Positions 56,441 to 64,000 of a stretch of DNA of 64,000 nucleotides are shown in pieces. The DNA comes from Mesorhizobium sp. ES1-4 (GTDB taxonomy: Bacteria; Pseudomonadota; Alphaproteobacteria; Rhizobiales; Rhizobiaceae). Every line of letters starts with the position of its first letter. Position 1 is the first letter of the stretch. The stretch is from positions 496,001 to 560,000 of the forward strand of contig NZ_JAIUGV010000001.1 in assembly GCF_020164745.1 (NCBI RefSeq). Reading direction: 5' to 3'. Both the position numbers and the translations under genes were made by a program. The notes below the pieces were generated by a model, which saw nothing but the letters and a program-made list of their open reading frames with translations, had not been told where the DNA came from and searched no databases.

Positions 56441-57099
56441 GCGATGATCCCGAAACCGCGCGCCAGATCGAGGAACTGGCGGCTGACGACCGGCCGCTGC
56501 TGGTGCTCGATGTCGACGACGTGGTGCTCGAATTCATCCGCCCGTTTCCGCATTTCCTCAAGGCGCGCGGCTACGGCCTGACACTGGCTTCCTTCCGGTT
56601 GACCGGCAACATTGCCGAAACGGCTAGCGGTCGCCTGATCGAGCAACCCGAAGTCACGGCACTCCTGGGCGACTTTTTCGACGCGCAAGCCGAGTGGCAG
56701 AGCATCACCGATGGAGCGGCGAAAGCCCTGACGGGGCTTGGAGACCGCGCGGAAATCATACTGCTGACGGCCATGCCGCACAGGCATCGCGCCGTTCGCC
56801 GCGCCCATCTCGATGCGCTGGGGCTGAGCTACCCGCTTCTGACCACCGAAATGGCCAAGGGTCCGGCGGTAGCCAGACTTCGCGGCAAGACTGGACGGCC
56901 CGTTGTCTTCGTCGACGATCAGCCGCACAATCTGGCGTCGGTGCGGGAATCGGTCGCCGACGCAAGTCTTTTCCACCTGATGGCCGACAATTCGCTGCGC
57001 GCATTCCTGCCTTCGGTCCAGAACGATGTCATCGTCGTCCAGGACTGGCATGAAGCCGCACCGAAAATCGCGGGCGCGCTTGGGGTCAAGGCACTTTGA
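56437..57099 (+). CDS. HAD-superfamily hydrolase
   Basis: A 220-residue HAD phosphatase-like protein. Motif I is LVLDVDDVVLEF with nucleophile D25 and acid D27; motif II is ILLTAMP; motif IV is VVFVDDQPHN with two acidic residues. A helical cap of about 60 residues lies between motifs I and II. The substrate is unknown. It is translationally coupled with the DUF3572 gene through a 4-base overlap. Confidence 0.82.
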   Translation: MSDDPETARQIEELAADDRPLLVLDVDDVVLEFIRPFPHFLKARGYGLTLASFRLTGNIAETASGRLIEQPEVTALLGDFFDAQAEWQSITDGAAKALTGLGDRAEIILLTAMPHRHRAVRRAHLDALGLSYPLLTTEMAKGPAVARLRGKTGRPVVFVDDQPHNLASVRESVADASLFHLMADNSLRAFLPSVQNDVIVVQDWHEAAPKIAGALGVKAL

Positions 57100-57159
57100 C
57101 GCAATTGCGACCGGAAAAACGCTTTATACCTTTGCTTGGATTGCTCGAGGGATCAACCC

Positions 57160-58728
57160 TCAGGGATTGAGCTTCGCCCCTGCCCCGCCGTTCGCGCTGC
57201 CGCCATTGTCGCTGCCGCCGTTGTCACCGCCGCTCTCATCGTTTGCGCCGTCACCGTCGTCGACGCTGTCATCCACCGCCGGATCGGCCGGCTTCAGCAT
57301 GACACCGTTGACAGCGACCGAGCCGTCGGCCTTGGTGTTGATGATCCATTCCAACCTGCCATCCGGCAGCGTCTTGGCAAAACCCTTCGCCATGAGAGCG
57401 ACAGGCACGTATTGCCCGATCTCCGGCTCTGCCTTCGCCGCGTCCTGCAGATGCGCCATGATCTTGTCGAAGCCGGCGACGCCGACGGTGAGACTTGCGT
57501 CGGGTTTCTGGCCGAAGCTTGTCATCTCGCCCTCAAGCGCGATCTCCATGTCCTTGTTCTTGATGGTGCTATGGCCGATGACGACCTTCGGCGTCTTGGC
57601 CAGGAAGTCGGCCTTGAGCTGATCGCCGAATTCGGCCGGCAGCGGCGGGTCCTTATTGAGATCAAAGGCTTCGATTGCTTTCTTCGCCATGCTGTCGAGG
57701 TCGATGTCGGCGCCGCCGAAATTCAGGTCGACATCGGTGGGCAGCAGGGCCACGCTCCAGCTTGGCAAAAGCTGCTGCGGCACCGTCAGCCCTGAAGCCT
57801 TGATGCCGTAGCTGATCTTGCCGTTCTGGGAGACGCCGTCGGTACCGAACGCGGCGCTGAGCTGGGTCGCCCCGAAAGTGCCGATCGGGCTGTCGACCGC
57901 GAAATCCTTGAAGCCGTATGTACCATCGATGCGCTGCCACACCGGGAGCGCGGCGAGCAGAAGCGACTTGAGTTGCGCCTGGTTTGCCTTCAGCGTCTTT
58001 TCGTCTTCATTGGCCACGGCAAAGGCCAGGAGATCGAGCAGCGGCTTGGTCTGCACGCCCTTGCCGCTGGCTTCCACCGACAATTCCGGCGACTTCACGG
58101 TAACCGGAAAATTCAGTCCGCTCTCGGGATCATTGAATTTTATCGCTTCGACGAAGCTCGAAATCTTTTGCGACGTCGTGAAATCGACGCCGCCATTGGC
58201 CGCCTTTGTCGCGGACAGGGTCGCGGTGCCCGCGCCGGCGCTCATATCGATCTGCTGCTTGGCGTCCTTCGATGCCATCGTCATGCTTGAGATCGAGCTC
58301 GCGCCGCTGGTGAATGCCGCCAGATTCGGGTCATAGACACCGGAAGCCTTGCCGTCCTTGATCGAAAATTGTGTGCTTTGCAGCCCCTCGGGCCCATTGA
58401 ACTCGAAAGATGCGGTTTGCGAAAAATCCATCGAGACATCCCAGGATCCGTCACTGCGCGGCTTGACCAGCAGGGCGTAGGGCGCAAAGTCGAACTTCAC
58501 CAGCTTCTGGTCGGGAAAGCTCTGAGCCAGCGCCTTGAAATCAAACGCTATCCTGTAGGCGTCCCCTTCGGCCGAAACCTTCAGGATGCCCTTGTCCAGG
58601 GCTTGTTTGCCGACATAGCGCGACAGGTCGTCGGACAACTGCTTTGCGCCCTGGCTGTCGACGGCCTGGCCGAAAGCGGGTGCACTGAGCAGAAGCGCGG
58701 TAAAGGCGATTGGCAACACACGGCTCAC
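57160..58728 (-). CDS. Secreted protein of unknown function, paralog 1
   Basis: A 522-residue exported protein. A signal peptide (about 1-21, LLLSAPAFGQA) is followed by an alternating beta-rich region and a final Asp/Gly/Asn-rich tail that ends in GAKLNP. It shares most of its length with the protein encoded next to it (58893-60365): the same KQLSDxLSRYVGKQ and KPADPAVDDS blocks, equal order of segments, and the same ending. No known family is recognised. Start chosen as GTG 58728 with GGAGA 8 bases before; a longer frame to 58791 has no signal. Periplasmic or surface location is likely. Confidence 0.8.
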   Translation of the reverse strand: MSRVLPIAFTALLLSAPAFGQAVDSQGAKQLSDDLSRYVGKQALDKGILKVSAEGDAYRIAFDFKALAQSFPDQKLVKFDFAPYALLVKPRSDGSWDVSMDFSQTASFEFNGPEGLQSTQFSIKDGKASGVYDPNLAAFTSGASSISSMTMASKDAKQQIDMSAGAGTATLSATKAANGGVDFTTSQKISSFVEAIKFNDPESGLNFPVTVKSPELSVEASGKGVQTKPLLDLLAFAVANEDEKTLKANQAQLKSLLLAALPVWQRIDGTYGFKDFAVDSPIGTFGATQLSAAFGTDGVSQNGKISYGIKASGLTVPQQLLPSWSVALLPTDVDLNFGGADIDLDSMAKKAIEAFDLNKDPPLPAEFGDQLKADFLAKTPKVVIGHSTIKNKDMEIALEGEMTSFGQKPDASLTVGVAGFDKIMAHLQDAAKAEPEIGQYVPVALMAKGFAKTLPDGRLEWIINTKADGSVAVNGVMLKPADPAVDDSVDDGDGANDESGGDNGGSDNGGSANGGAGAKLNP

Positions 58729-58771
58729 GGGAATTCTCCGCTCGGTCGAAGGCAAAATCGTTTCCTGTCTT

Positions 58772-58800
58772 TGGTAGGCAAATACGATCACGACTGCAAG
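58772..58800 (-). promoter_or_regulatory. Candidate promoter of secreted paralog 1
   Basis: On the minus strand CTTGCA (58800-58795) and CTACCA (58777-58772) are 17 bases apart, close to the CTTGAC and CTATAT boxes of alphaproteobacterial housekeeping promoters. A related pair precedes paralog 2. Confidence 0.4.
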
Positions 58801-58892
58801 ACGATGACAATCAGGCCATCGGCTTCTGCACCGGCCGCATTTGGCGCGGCGGATGGTTCATCGACCAGCGGCACAATCTTGCCCGCTGAAGA

Positions 58893-60365
58893 TCAAGGAT
58901 TGAGCTTCGCCCCGCCCCCACCGCTATCGTCGACGGCCGGATCGGCTGGCTTCAGCATGGCGCCATTGACCGTCACGGAGCCGTCGGGCTTGGCATTGAT
59001 GACCCACTCCATCCTGCCGTCCGGCAACGTCTTGGCAAATCCCTTGACGGCCAATGCGAAGGGAAAATATTGCGCCGCCACCGGTTCGGTTTTGGCCGCC
59101 GTCTGCAGCGCCGCAACGATCTTGTCGTAGCCCGCGACGTCGACGGTCAAGGTTGCATCTGGTTTATGGCCGGGGAAGGTCATCTCGCCCTCCATCGCGA
59201 TCTCCGTACCGCCATTCTTTAAAACGCTGTGACCGACGATGAATTTGGGTGTGTTGGCCATGAAGCCGGCCTTGATCTGATCGCGGAACCCCGCGGGCAG
59301 CGGTGGGTTCTTGCCGAGATCGAATGCCTCGATCGTCTTTCTCGCCATGCTGTCGAGGTCAATATTGGACCCACCGAATCTCAGGTCGAACTCGGTTGGC
59401 AGCATTACGGCCATCCAGCCCGGCGTGACCTTGGGAAAGGTCAGGCCGGAGGCCTTGATTGTGTAGTCGACCTTACCGTTGCGAGAAACGCCATCAGCCC
59501 CGAACGTGGTGTCCAGTTGCGCCACGCCCCAATTGCCCGCGTATGTATCGAACGCGACATTTTTGAATGAATAGCTTCCGGCCATCCGATCCCACAGCGG
59601 CAGCGCCGCGAGCAGAAGCGCTTTCAGCTCTGCCTGGTCGGCCTTCAACTGGGTCTCATCTTCATGAGCCACGGCGAACGCCAACAAGTCCAGGAACGGC
59701 TTAGTCCGTATCGCTTGGGCGTTCAAATCCACAACGAGATCCGAGGCCTTGACCGCCCCAACAACCCGGCCGTCGATTTTCACGGTTTCGACGAAGTCGG
59801 CCATGGCCTGCGTCACCTTGAGGTCGACGCCTCCGTTCACCGATTTGCTGGCACCGAAATTGGAGGAGCTCGAGCCGACGCCGAGTTCCGTTACCTGCCT
59901 GGGCATGCGCGAGACCATCGTCATGCCTGCCATCGAGCTGCCGCCGCTGGTAAATGCCGCCAGTTCGGGATCATAGACGCCCGTGAACTTGCCGTCCTTG
60001 ATGGCGATCAGCGCGCTTTTTTGACCGTCCGGATCATTTACCTGGATAGATCCGCTGGTCGAAAAATCCGAGGAGACGTCCCAGCCGCCGTCGCCGCGTG
60101 GTTTGACCAGCAGCGTGTAGGGCGGGAAATCGAACTTCGGCAGGTTCTGCTTCGGCAGGCCCGCTGCGATCGCCTTCAAATCCAAGGTAATCTTGTAGGC
60201 ATCGCCTGCGGCTGAAATCTTCAAAATGCCTTCGTTGAGCACCTGCTTCCCGACATAGCGCGACAGCTCATCGGAAAGCTGCTTTGCGCCCCGATTGTCG
60301 ACGGTCTGCCCCCAGGCAGGCGCAACCAGGGCAAAACCAAGAACAACTGGCAGAACACGCTTCAA
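58893..60365 (-). CDS. Secreted protein of unknown function, paralog 2
   Basis: A 490-residue paralog of the gene at 57160-58728, in the same orientation with a 164-base gap. It has a signal peptide (LGFALVAPAWGQ), the same order of beta-rich segments, but a shorter tail (DDSGGGGAKLNP). Repeated blocks include a KxxFDxPPYTLLVKPR segment, TKPFLDLLAFAVAxED and GFAKTLPDGRMEW. The start is put at TTG 60365 because GGGGAAG lies 8 bases upstream; an in-frame start at 60395 would place the ribosome binding site inside the gene. Function unknown. Confidence 0.8.
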   Translation of the reverse strand: MKRVLPVVLGFALVAPAWGQTVDNRGAKQLSDELSRYVGKQVLNEGILKISAAGDAYKITLDLKAIAAGLPKQNLPKFDFPPYTLLVKPRGDGGWDVSSDFSTSGSIQVNDPDGQKSALIAIKDGKFTGVYDPELAAFTSGGSSMAGMTMVSRMPRQVTELGVGSSSSNFGASKSVNGGVDLKVTQAMADFVETVKIDGRVVGAVKASDLVVDLNAQAIRTKPFLDLLAFAVAHEDETQLKADQAELKALLLAALPLWDRMAGSYSFKNVAFDTYAGNWGVAQLDTTFGADGVSRNGKVDYTIKASGLTFPKVTPGWMAVMLPTEFDLRFGGSNIDLDSMARKTIEAFDLGKNPPLPAGFRDQIKAGFMANTPKFIVGHSVLKNGGTEIAMEGEMTFPGHKPDATLTVDVAGYDKIVAALQTAAKTEPVAAQYFPFALAVKGFAKTLPDGRMEWVINAKPDGSVTVNGAMLKPADPAVDDSGGGGAKLNP

Positions 60366-60404
60366 TTTAATCTTCCCCTTGTTTCCAACGACCAAATCGC
60401 TTTG

Positions 60405-60434
60405 CTGTAGAAAATACTATGTTGCAATTGCAAG
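60405..60434 (-). promoter_or_regulatory. Candidate promoter of secreted paralog 2 with palindrome
   Basis: CTTGCA (60434-60429) and CTACAG (60410-60405) on the minus strand are 18 bases apart and similar to the pair before paralog 1. The palindrome TTGCAATTGCAA (60422-60433) overlaps the upstream box and might be a protein-binding site. Confidence 0.4.
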
Positions 60435-60445
60435 TTGAAGTTCCG

Positions 60446-61021
60446 TTACAACACCAGCCGCATCAGCGGCCGGCCGGCCTTCCGCTCGACGAGCCTCTCG
60501 AAACCGGCCTTCTCGAAGACCCCAGATGAGCCGACAAACAGGCCGATCGAGCGCGAATCGCGGGACAGGTCGATCGGGCAGGCCTCGACAAGCCGTGCCC
60601 CGTTCCTCCGGGCGAAATCGATGCCGCCCTCGACCAGGCAGTGCGTGATGCCCCTGCCGCGCGCCTTGGCGCGGATGAAAAAGCAGGAGATCGCCCAGAC
60701 AGCCGGATCGGAAGCGTCGGCGGGGTCGATCGGCGCCGAGCCCCTGCCCTTGTTGTTCCATTCGGGCACGTCGGCGCGTGGCCCGATCTGCATCCAGCCA
60801 ACCGTCTTGCCATCCTCGAAAGCCAGCAGGCCGGGCGGCGGGCCGGCCTCGATGCGCGCCTTGATATGGTCCTTGTTGCGTTCACGGCTGCTCTCGCGCC
60901 TCGCTGCCGGCGCCAGTCGGAAATGCGTGCACCAGCAGCCGTAGCAGGCGCCTTGCTTGCCGAAAAGGTCCTCGAATTCAGGCCAGAGCTCTGGCGCCAA
61001 CGGCACTATGGTCGTGCTCAT
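60446..61021 (-). CDS. GNAT-family acetyltransferase
   Basis: A 191-residue acetyltransferase with a Cys-rich opening ([11 protein letters not shown]), the [21 protein letters not shown] motif A and [13 protein letters not shown] as motif B. This form occurs in many bacteria as a GNAT of undetermined substrate. ATG at 61021 gives the most conserved N-terminus. It is divergent from dinB by 65 bases. Confidence 0.85.
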   Translation of the reverse strand: MSTTIVPLAPELWPEFEDLFGKQGACYGCWCTHFRLAPAARRESSRERNKDHIKARIEAGPPPGLLAFEDGKTVGWMQIGPRADVPEWNNKGRGSAPIDPADASDPAVWAISCFFIRAKARGRGITHCLVEGGIDFARRNGARLVEACPIDLSRDSRSIGLFVGSSGVFEKAGFERLVERKAGRPLMRLVL

Positions 61022-61086
61022 GCGTTCTCCCCAGGCCAAGCTTGTCGCTGGCCCTGCACTGTCGTACCATTGCGTCTGTTCTCTTT

Positions 61087-62415
61087 ATGTTCGCAGCGAT
61101 GGCGGCTTCTGTCAACAATCCCGATCACGGTTTTTGTCGTGACTGCCTGATGTTTCAGCGCGGTGAAAAGCGCCGCTGCGAACGCTGCGGCAGTCCTCGC
61201 CTTGCCCGCCATCCCGAGCTTTACCGGCTGCACCTCGCCCATGTCGACTGCGACGCCTTCTACGCGGCGATCGAGAAGCGCGACAACCCGGCACTCAAGG
61301 ACAAGCCGCTGATCATAGGCGGAGGCAAACGCGGGGTCGTCTCCACCGCATGCTACATCGCGCGCATCCAAGGCGTTCGTTCCGCGATGCCGATGTTCAA
61401 GGCGCTCGAAGCCTGTCCCGAGGCGGTCGTGATCCCGCCCAACATGGAAAAATACGTCGCCGTCGGCCGCGAGGTGCGGGCCATGATGCAGGCGCTGACG
61501 CCGCTGGTCGAGCCGCTTTCGATCGACGAGGCATTTCTCGATCTCGCCGGTACAGAGCGGCTGCACGGCCTGCCGCCGGCCGTGGTGCTGGCGCGCTTCG
61601 CGTTGGCCGTGGAGAAGGAGATCGGCATCACTGTCTCGGCCGGCCTGTCCTACTGCAAGTTCCTCGCCAAGATTGCGTCCGACTTCCGCAAACCGCGCGG
61701 CTTTTCCGTCATTGGCGAGGCCGAGGCGGTCGGCTTTCTGGCAACGCAGCCGGTGACCATGATCTGGGGCGTCGGCAAGGCGTTCAACGCCACGCTCGAA
61801 CAGGATGGCATCCGCACGATCGGCCAGCTTCAAGAGATGGAGCGTGGCGACCTGATGCGCCGCTACGGCGTGATGGGCGAACGGCTCTACCGGCTTTCGC
61901 GCGGCGAGGATGTCCGCCGCGTCGACCCCGACCAGGACGCCAAGAGCGTATCGGCCGAAACCACTTTCGACACCGACATCGCCTCGCTGGACGAGCTTGT
62001 CTCGGTGCTGAGAGGCCTTTCGGAGAAGGTCTCGGCGCGGTTGAAGAAATCAGGCATTGCCGGGCGCACCGTGGTGCTGAAGCTGAAGACCCAGGATTTC
62101 AAGCTGCGCACGCGCAACCGCCAGCTCGGCGACCCGACCCGGCTCGCGGACCGCATCTTTTCGACCGGCGTGGAGCTTCTTCGCAAGGAGACTGACGGGA
62201 CGAAATTTCGATTGCTGGGCATCGGTGTCAGCGATCTCTCCGACGACGACAAGGCCGATCCGCCCGATCTGGTCGATGTCCAGTCGCGCAAGCGCGCCAT
62301 GGCCGAAGGCGCCGTCGATGCGTTGCGCGACAAGTTCGGCCGCAAGGCCGTGGAAACCGGCTATACCTTCGGCAGGGGTCGCGACGCCCATCCGCCGGAA
62401 CCGCTCGAAGATTGA
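61087..62415 (+). CDS. dinB: DNA polymerase IV with N-terminal zinc ribbon
   Basis: A 442-residue Y-family polymerase for translesion synthesis. The palm/finger motifs are [13 protein letters not shown] (catalytic Asp near 54) and SIDEAFLD near 145, and the thumb region reads [11 protein letters not shown], where DinB usually has SYNKFLAK. Before the polymerase lies a 45-residue leader with CRDC and CERC pairs, a probable zinc ribbon that is characteristic of rhizobial DinB proteins. ATG 61087 is used; 61099 is also possible, and neither has a strong RBS. It may be part of the SOS response, but no LexA box was identified. Confidence 0.92.
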   Translation: MFAAMAASVNNPDHGFCRDCLMFQRGEKRRCERCGSPRLARHPELYRLHLAHVDCDAFYAAIEKRDNPALKDKPLIIGGGKRGVVSTACYIARIQGVRSAMPMFKALEACPEAVVIPPNMEKYVAVGREVRAMMQALTPLVEPLSIDEAFLDLAGTERLHGLPPAVVLARFALAVEKEIGITVSAGLSYCKFLAKIASDFRKPRGFSVIGEAEAVGFLATQPVTMIWGVGKAFNATLEQDGIRTIGQLQEMERGDLMRRYGVMGERLYRLSRGEDVRRVDPDQDAKSVSAETTFDTDIASLDELVSVLRGLSEKVSARLKKSGIAGRTVVLKLKTQDFKLRTRNRQLGDPTRLADRIFSTGVELLRKETDGTKFRLLGIGVSDLSDDDKADPPDLVDVQSRKRAMAEGAVDALRDKFGRKAVETGYTFGRGRDAHPPEPLED

Positions 62416-62435
62416 GGCCGGATACGGTGCACCCG

Positions 62436-62942
62436 TCAGGTGCGCTTTAGATCGATACGACTGGTCACCACGTTCTTGCCGGTTTTGGGATCGTGGTCGG
62501 TGACCGTCAACAGAATGCCGTCGGAGCCTTTTTTCTCCACGGTCAATTGCGAAACGCTGTTGCCGTTGACCGGCTTGGCCCAACGGATGGCGAGGTTGAT
62601 CGCATTGCCGGAGCGGCTGCCGTTGAGCTGCGCCGGACCAGTGCGCGATCCAACATAGACGCCGCTATATCTGACGCCACTGGTTTTCAGATGGGCGCTG
62701 ATGGCGCGGCTCATCAGGATAAGGCCGGTGCAGCTGCCGTCGAGCGACAGCGAGGATGATGTCGAGTCCGATTTGAACGTGCAGGAAACATTGACGGTCG
62801 GGGCCGCGCTTGTTACCTGGACAGCCCCCTTGCCGGCGAAATTCCCCCTGAAGGACTGGAGAAATTTGCTCTCGTCGGCATGTGCGGCATTGGCGGCAAC
62901 CAACAGGCACCCGGCAAGCATAAACCGCGCTGGTGACATCAT
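62436..62942 (-). CDS. Small secreted protein of unknown function
   Basis: A 168-residue exported protein with a signal peptide (about 1-24, CLLVAANAAHA), then a serine-rich beta-type domain containing CTFKSDSTSSSLSLDGSC with two cysteines that could form a disulfide, and a repetitive VTVTDHDPKTGK end. No family was recognised. GGAGAG lies 6 bases before the ATG at 62942; a longer frame to 63326 would be antisense to the next gene. It is convergent with dinB, 20 bases away. Confidence 0.75.
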   Translation of the reverse strand: MMSPARFMLAGCLLVAANAAHADESKFLQSFRGNFAGKGAVQVTSAAPTVNVSCTFKSDSTSSSLSLDGSCTGLILMSRAISAHLKTSGVRYSGVYVGSRTGPAQLNGSRSGNAINLAIRWAKPVNGNSVSQLTVEKKGSDGILLTVTDHDPKTGKNVVTSRIDLKRT

Positions 62943-63126
62943 CGAAGCTCTCCTCGTCAGGCGTGGGCAACCAGTAAGGGTTGGGTGAGTACGACGTCTC
63001 AACGCCCCGTGCCCTGTCGAGTTCCGCCCGCCACGCCACGGTTTGCAGCGCCACCACCGCAACTGGCCCAGAAGAATGGGGCGGCTAGTGGTTGCGGCAA
63101 GAACCCCGGCTTGCGACATAGCGGAT

Positions 63127-64000
63127 ATGGCACCCACCCCTTCGATCCCCAAGGCCGCGTTCTGGATGGCGCTGTCGATCGCCTCGTTCCTGGCGATGTC
63201 TGTCGCCGGCCGCGCCACGACGGCCGAACTGAATGTCTTCCAGGTGCTGGAACTGCGCTCGGTGATCGGCTTCTTTATCCTTCTGCCGCTGGTGTTTGCG
63301 AGCGGCGGATTTGTTGCGATGCGCACGCAGCGCCCCCTCGCCCATATCGCCCGAAACGTTATCCATTACACCGGGCAGGCGGCATGGCTTTACGCATTGA
63401 CCTTGATTCCGCTGGCCGTGCTGATCTCGATCGAATTCACCACGCCGATCTGGACGGCTATCCTGGCGGTGACTTTTCTTGGTGAAAGGCTGTCCCGGCC
63501 GAAGCTTGCCGCGATCGTGCTGGGCCTGATCGGCGTGGTGGTCATCGTTCGCCCCGGTGTGGGCTCGGTCGATCCTGGCCATCTCATCGTGCTCGGCGCC
63601 GCGGTCTGCTTCGGCGTCTCGGTGGTCATGGTCAAGTCGCTGACGCGGACGGACAGCGTCGTGCGCATCATCTTCTGGATGCTGATCGTCCAGTCTTTGG
63701 TCGGCCTCGTCCCAGCCCTTTATGAGTGGCGCAACCCGCCGCTGGAACTGTGGCCATGGATCGTGCTGATTGCCTTCACCGGCATGTCGTCGCATTTCTG
63801 CATGGCCCGCGCGCTCGGCTATGCCGACGCCACCGTCATTTCGCCGATGGATTTCCTGCGCGTGCCGTTGTCCGCGCTGATCGGCTGGTTGCTTTACAGC
63901 GAGCAGATCGACGCCTTCACCGCCGGCGGCGCGTTGCTCATCCTGATGGGCAACCTGCTCAACCTTCAACGCAAACCGGCAAGGCCGGCGGAAGTGGCCG
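63127..64000 (+). CDS. EamA/DMT-family transporter, cut by window edge
   Basis: The first 291 codons of a drug/metabolite transporter with about ten hydrophobic helices in two EamA repeats. The first repeat has ELRSVIGFFILLPLVF and TLIPLAVLISIEFTTPIW, and the second GMSSHFCMARALGYADAT and PLSALIGWLLYSEQ, typical of the EamA proteins. The substrate is unknown; amino acids or metabolites are usual. The chain has no stop before the right edge, though it is near the usual end. Confidence 0.88.
   Translation, partial: MAPTPSIPKAAFWMALSIASFLAMSVAGRATTAELNVFQVLELRSVIGFFILLPLVFASGGFVAMRTQRPLAHIARNVIHYTGQAAWLYALTLIPLAVLISIEFTTPIWTAILAVTFLGERLSRPKLAAIVLGLIGVVVIVRPGVGSVDPGHLIVLGAAVCFGVSVVMVKSLTRTDSVVRIIFWMLIVQSLVGLVPALYEWRNPPLELWPWIVLIAFTGMSSHFCMARALGYADATVISPMDFLRVPLSALIGWLLYSEQIDAFTAGGALLILMGNLLNLQRKPARPAEVA

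Noticed and set aside
1-64000. tRNA genes, rRNA, CRISPR arrays, insertion sequences
   Set aside because: I looked for T-arm GTTCGAATC-like signatures, spaced direct repeats and transposase-type proteins, and saw none.

Overview
The window is a stretch of GC-rich chromosome from an alphaproteobacterium of the order Rhizobiales, most likely Mesorhizobium or a close relative in the Phyllobacteriaceae. This is inferred from the gene content and from the style of the proteins (adjacent divK and pleD, DUF2865, DUF3572, an Omp25-type porin, class II DAHP synthase, a second-type GltX, mfd-sdhE-recG order and a RIME-like intergenic palindrome). No 16S rRNA, tRNA, CRISPR array, insertion sequence or prophage was seen. 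About 60 protein genes are supported. Both ends cut genes: an MlaD-type protein on the left and an EamA transporter on the right.

Layout. 1-2110: Mla-type phospholipid transport operon (mlaE-mlaF-mlaD, minus). 2190-6203: dipeptide epimerase, an MFS carrier, an LpxH-like lipid A phosphatase and an atypical SDR. 6381-13546: malic enzyme with phosphotransacetylase-like tail, Omp25-like porin, DUF2865 protein, gltX and a large double-GNAT-like protein. 13761-21619: ABC exporter, GNAT, glutamine-dependent NAD synthetase, a Tag-like DNA glycosylase, DUF1003-DedA pair, hemerythrin, diacylglycerol kinase and GFA protein. 22001-25457: a diguanylate cyclase, DAHP synthase and a small DUF3995-Mpo1-like pair. 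25642-32402: DNA repair and replication block mfd-sdhE / recG with a DUF502 protein. 32483-36371: orphan higA with a higB remnant, then glmS and glmU for UDP-GlcNAc synthesis. 36569-38226: an AT-rich small membrane protein, CcdA and a secreted-repeat protein.

38566-47309 is a long plus-strand run: topA, rnr, DUF983, an SMI1/KNR4-like gene, a NUDIX hydrolase, an MFS carrier, a YqfO-like protein and rpmG, closed by a strong bidirectional terminator. 47394-53643 is a minus-strand operon of a FadR-type regulator, a PLP transsulfuration-type lyase and a sugar-type ABC transporter, with a TGGT-N3-ACCA operator candidate and a composite palindrome inside it. 54114-57099 carries divK-pleD (cell-cycle and c-di-GMP control), DUF3572 and a HAD hydrolase. 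57160-60365 holds two tandem paralogous periplasmic proteins of unknown function that also share a promoter-like block. The right end has a GNAT, a zinc-ribbon DinB polymerase, a small secreted protein and the EamA transporter.

Most of the window is ordinary housekeeping chromosome. The points most worth following are the tandem secreted paralogs, the lyase/ABC operon with its operator and RIME element, the decayed HigBA module, the small immunity-like and AT-rich genes inserted among core genes, and the possible leader RNA of the YqfO-like gene. I did not find convincing evidence of an entirely new multi-gene system.
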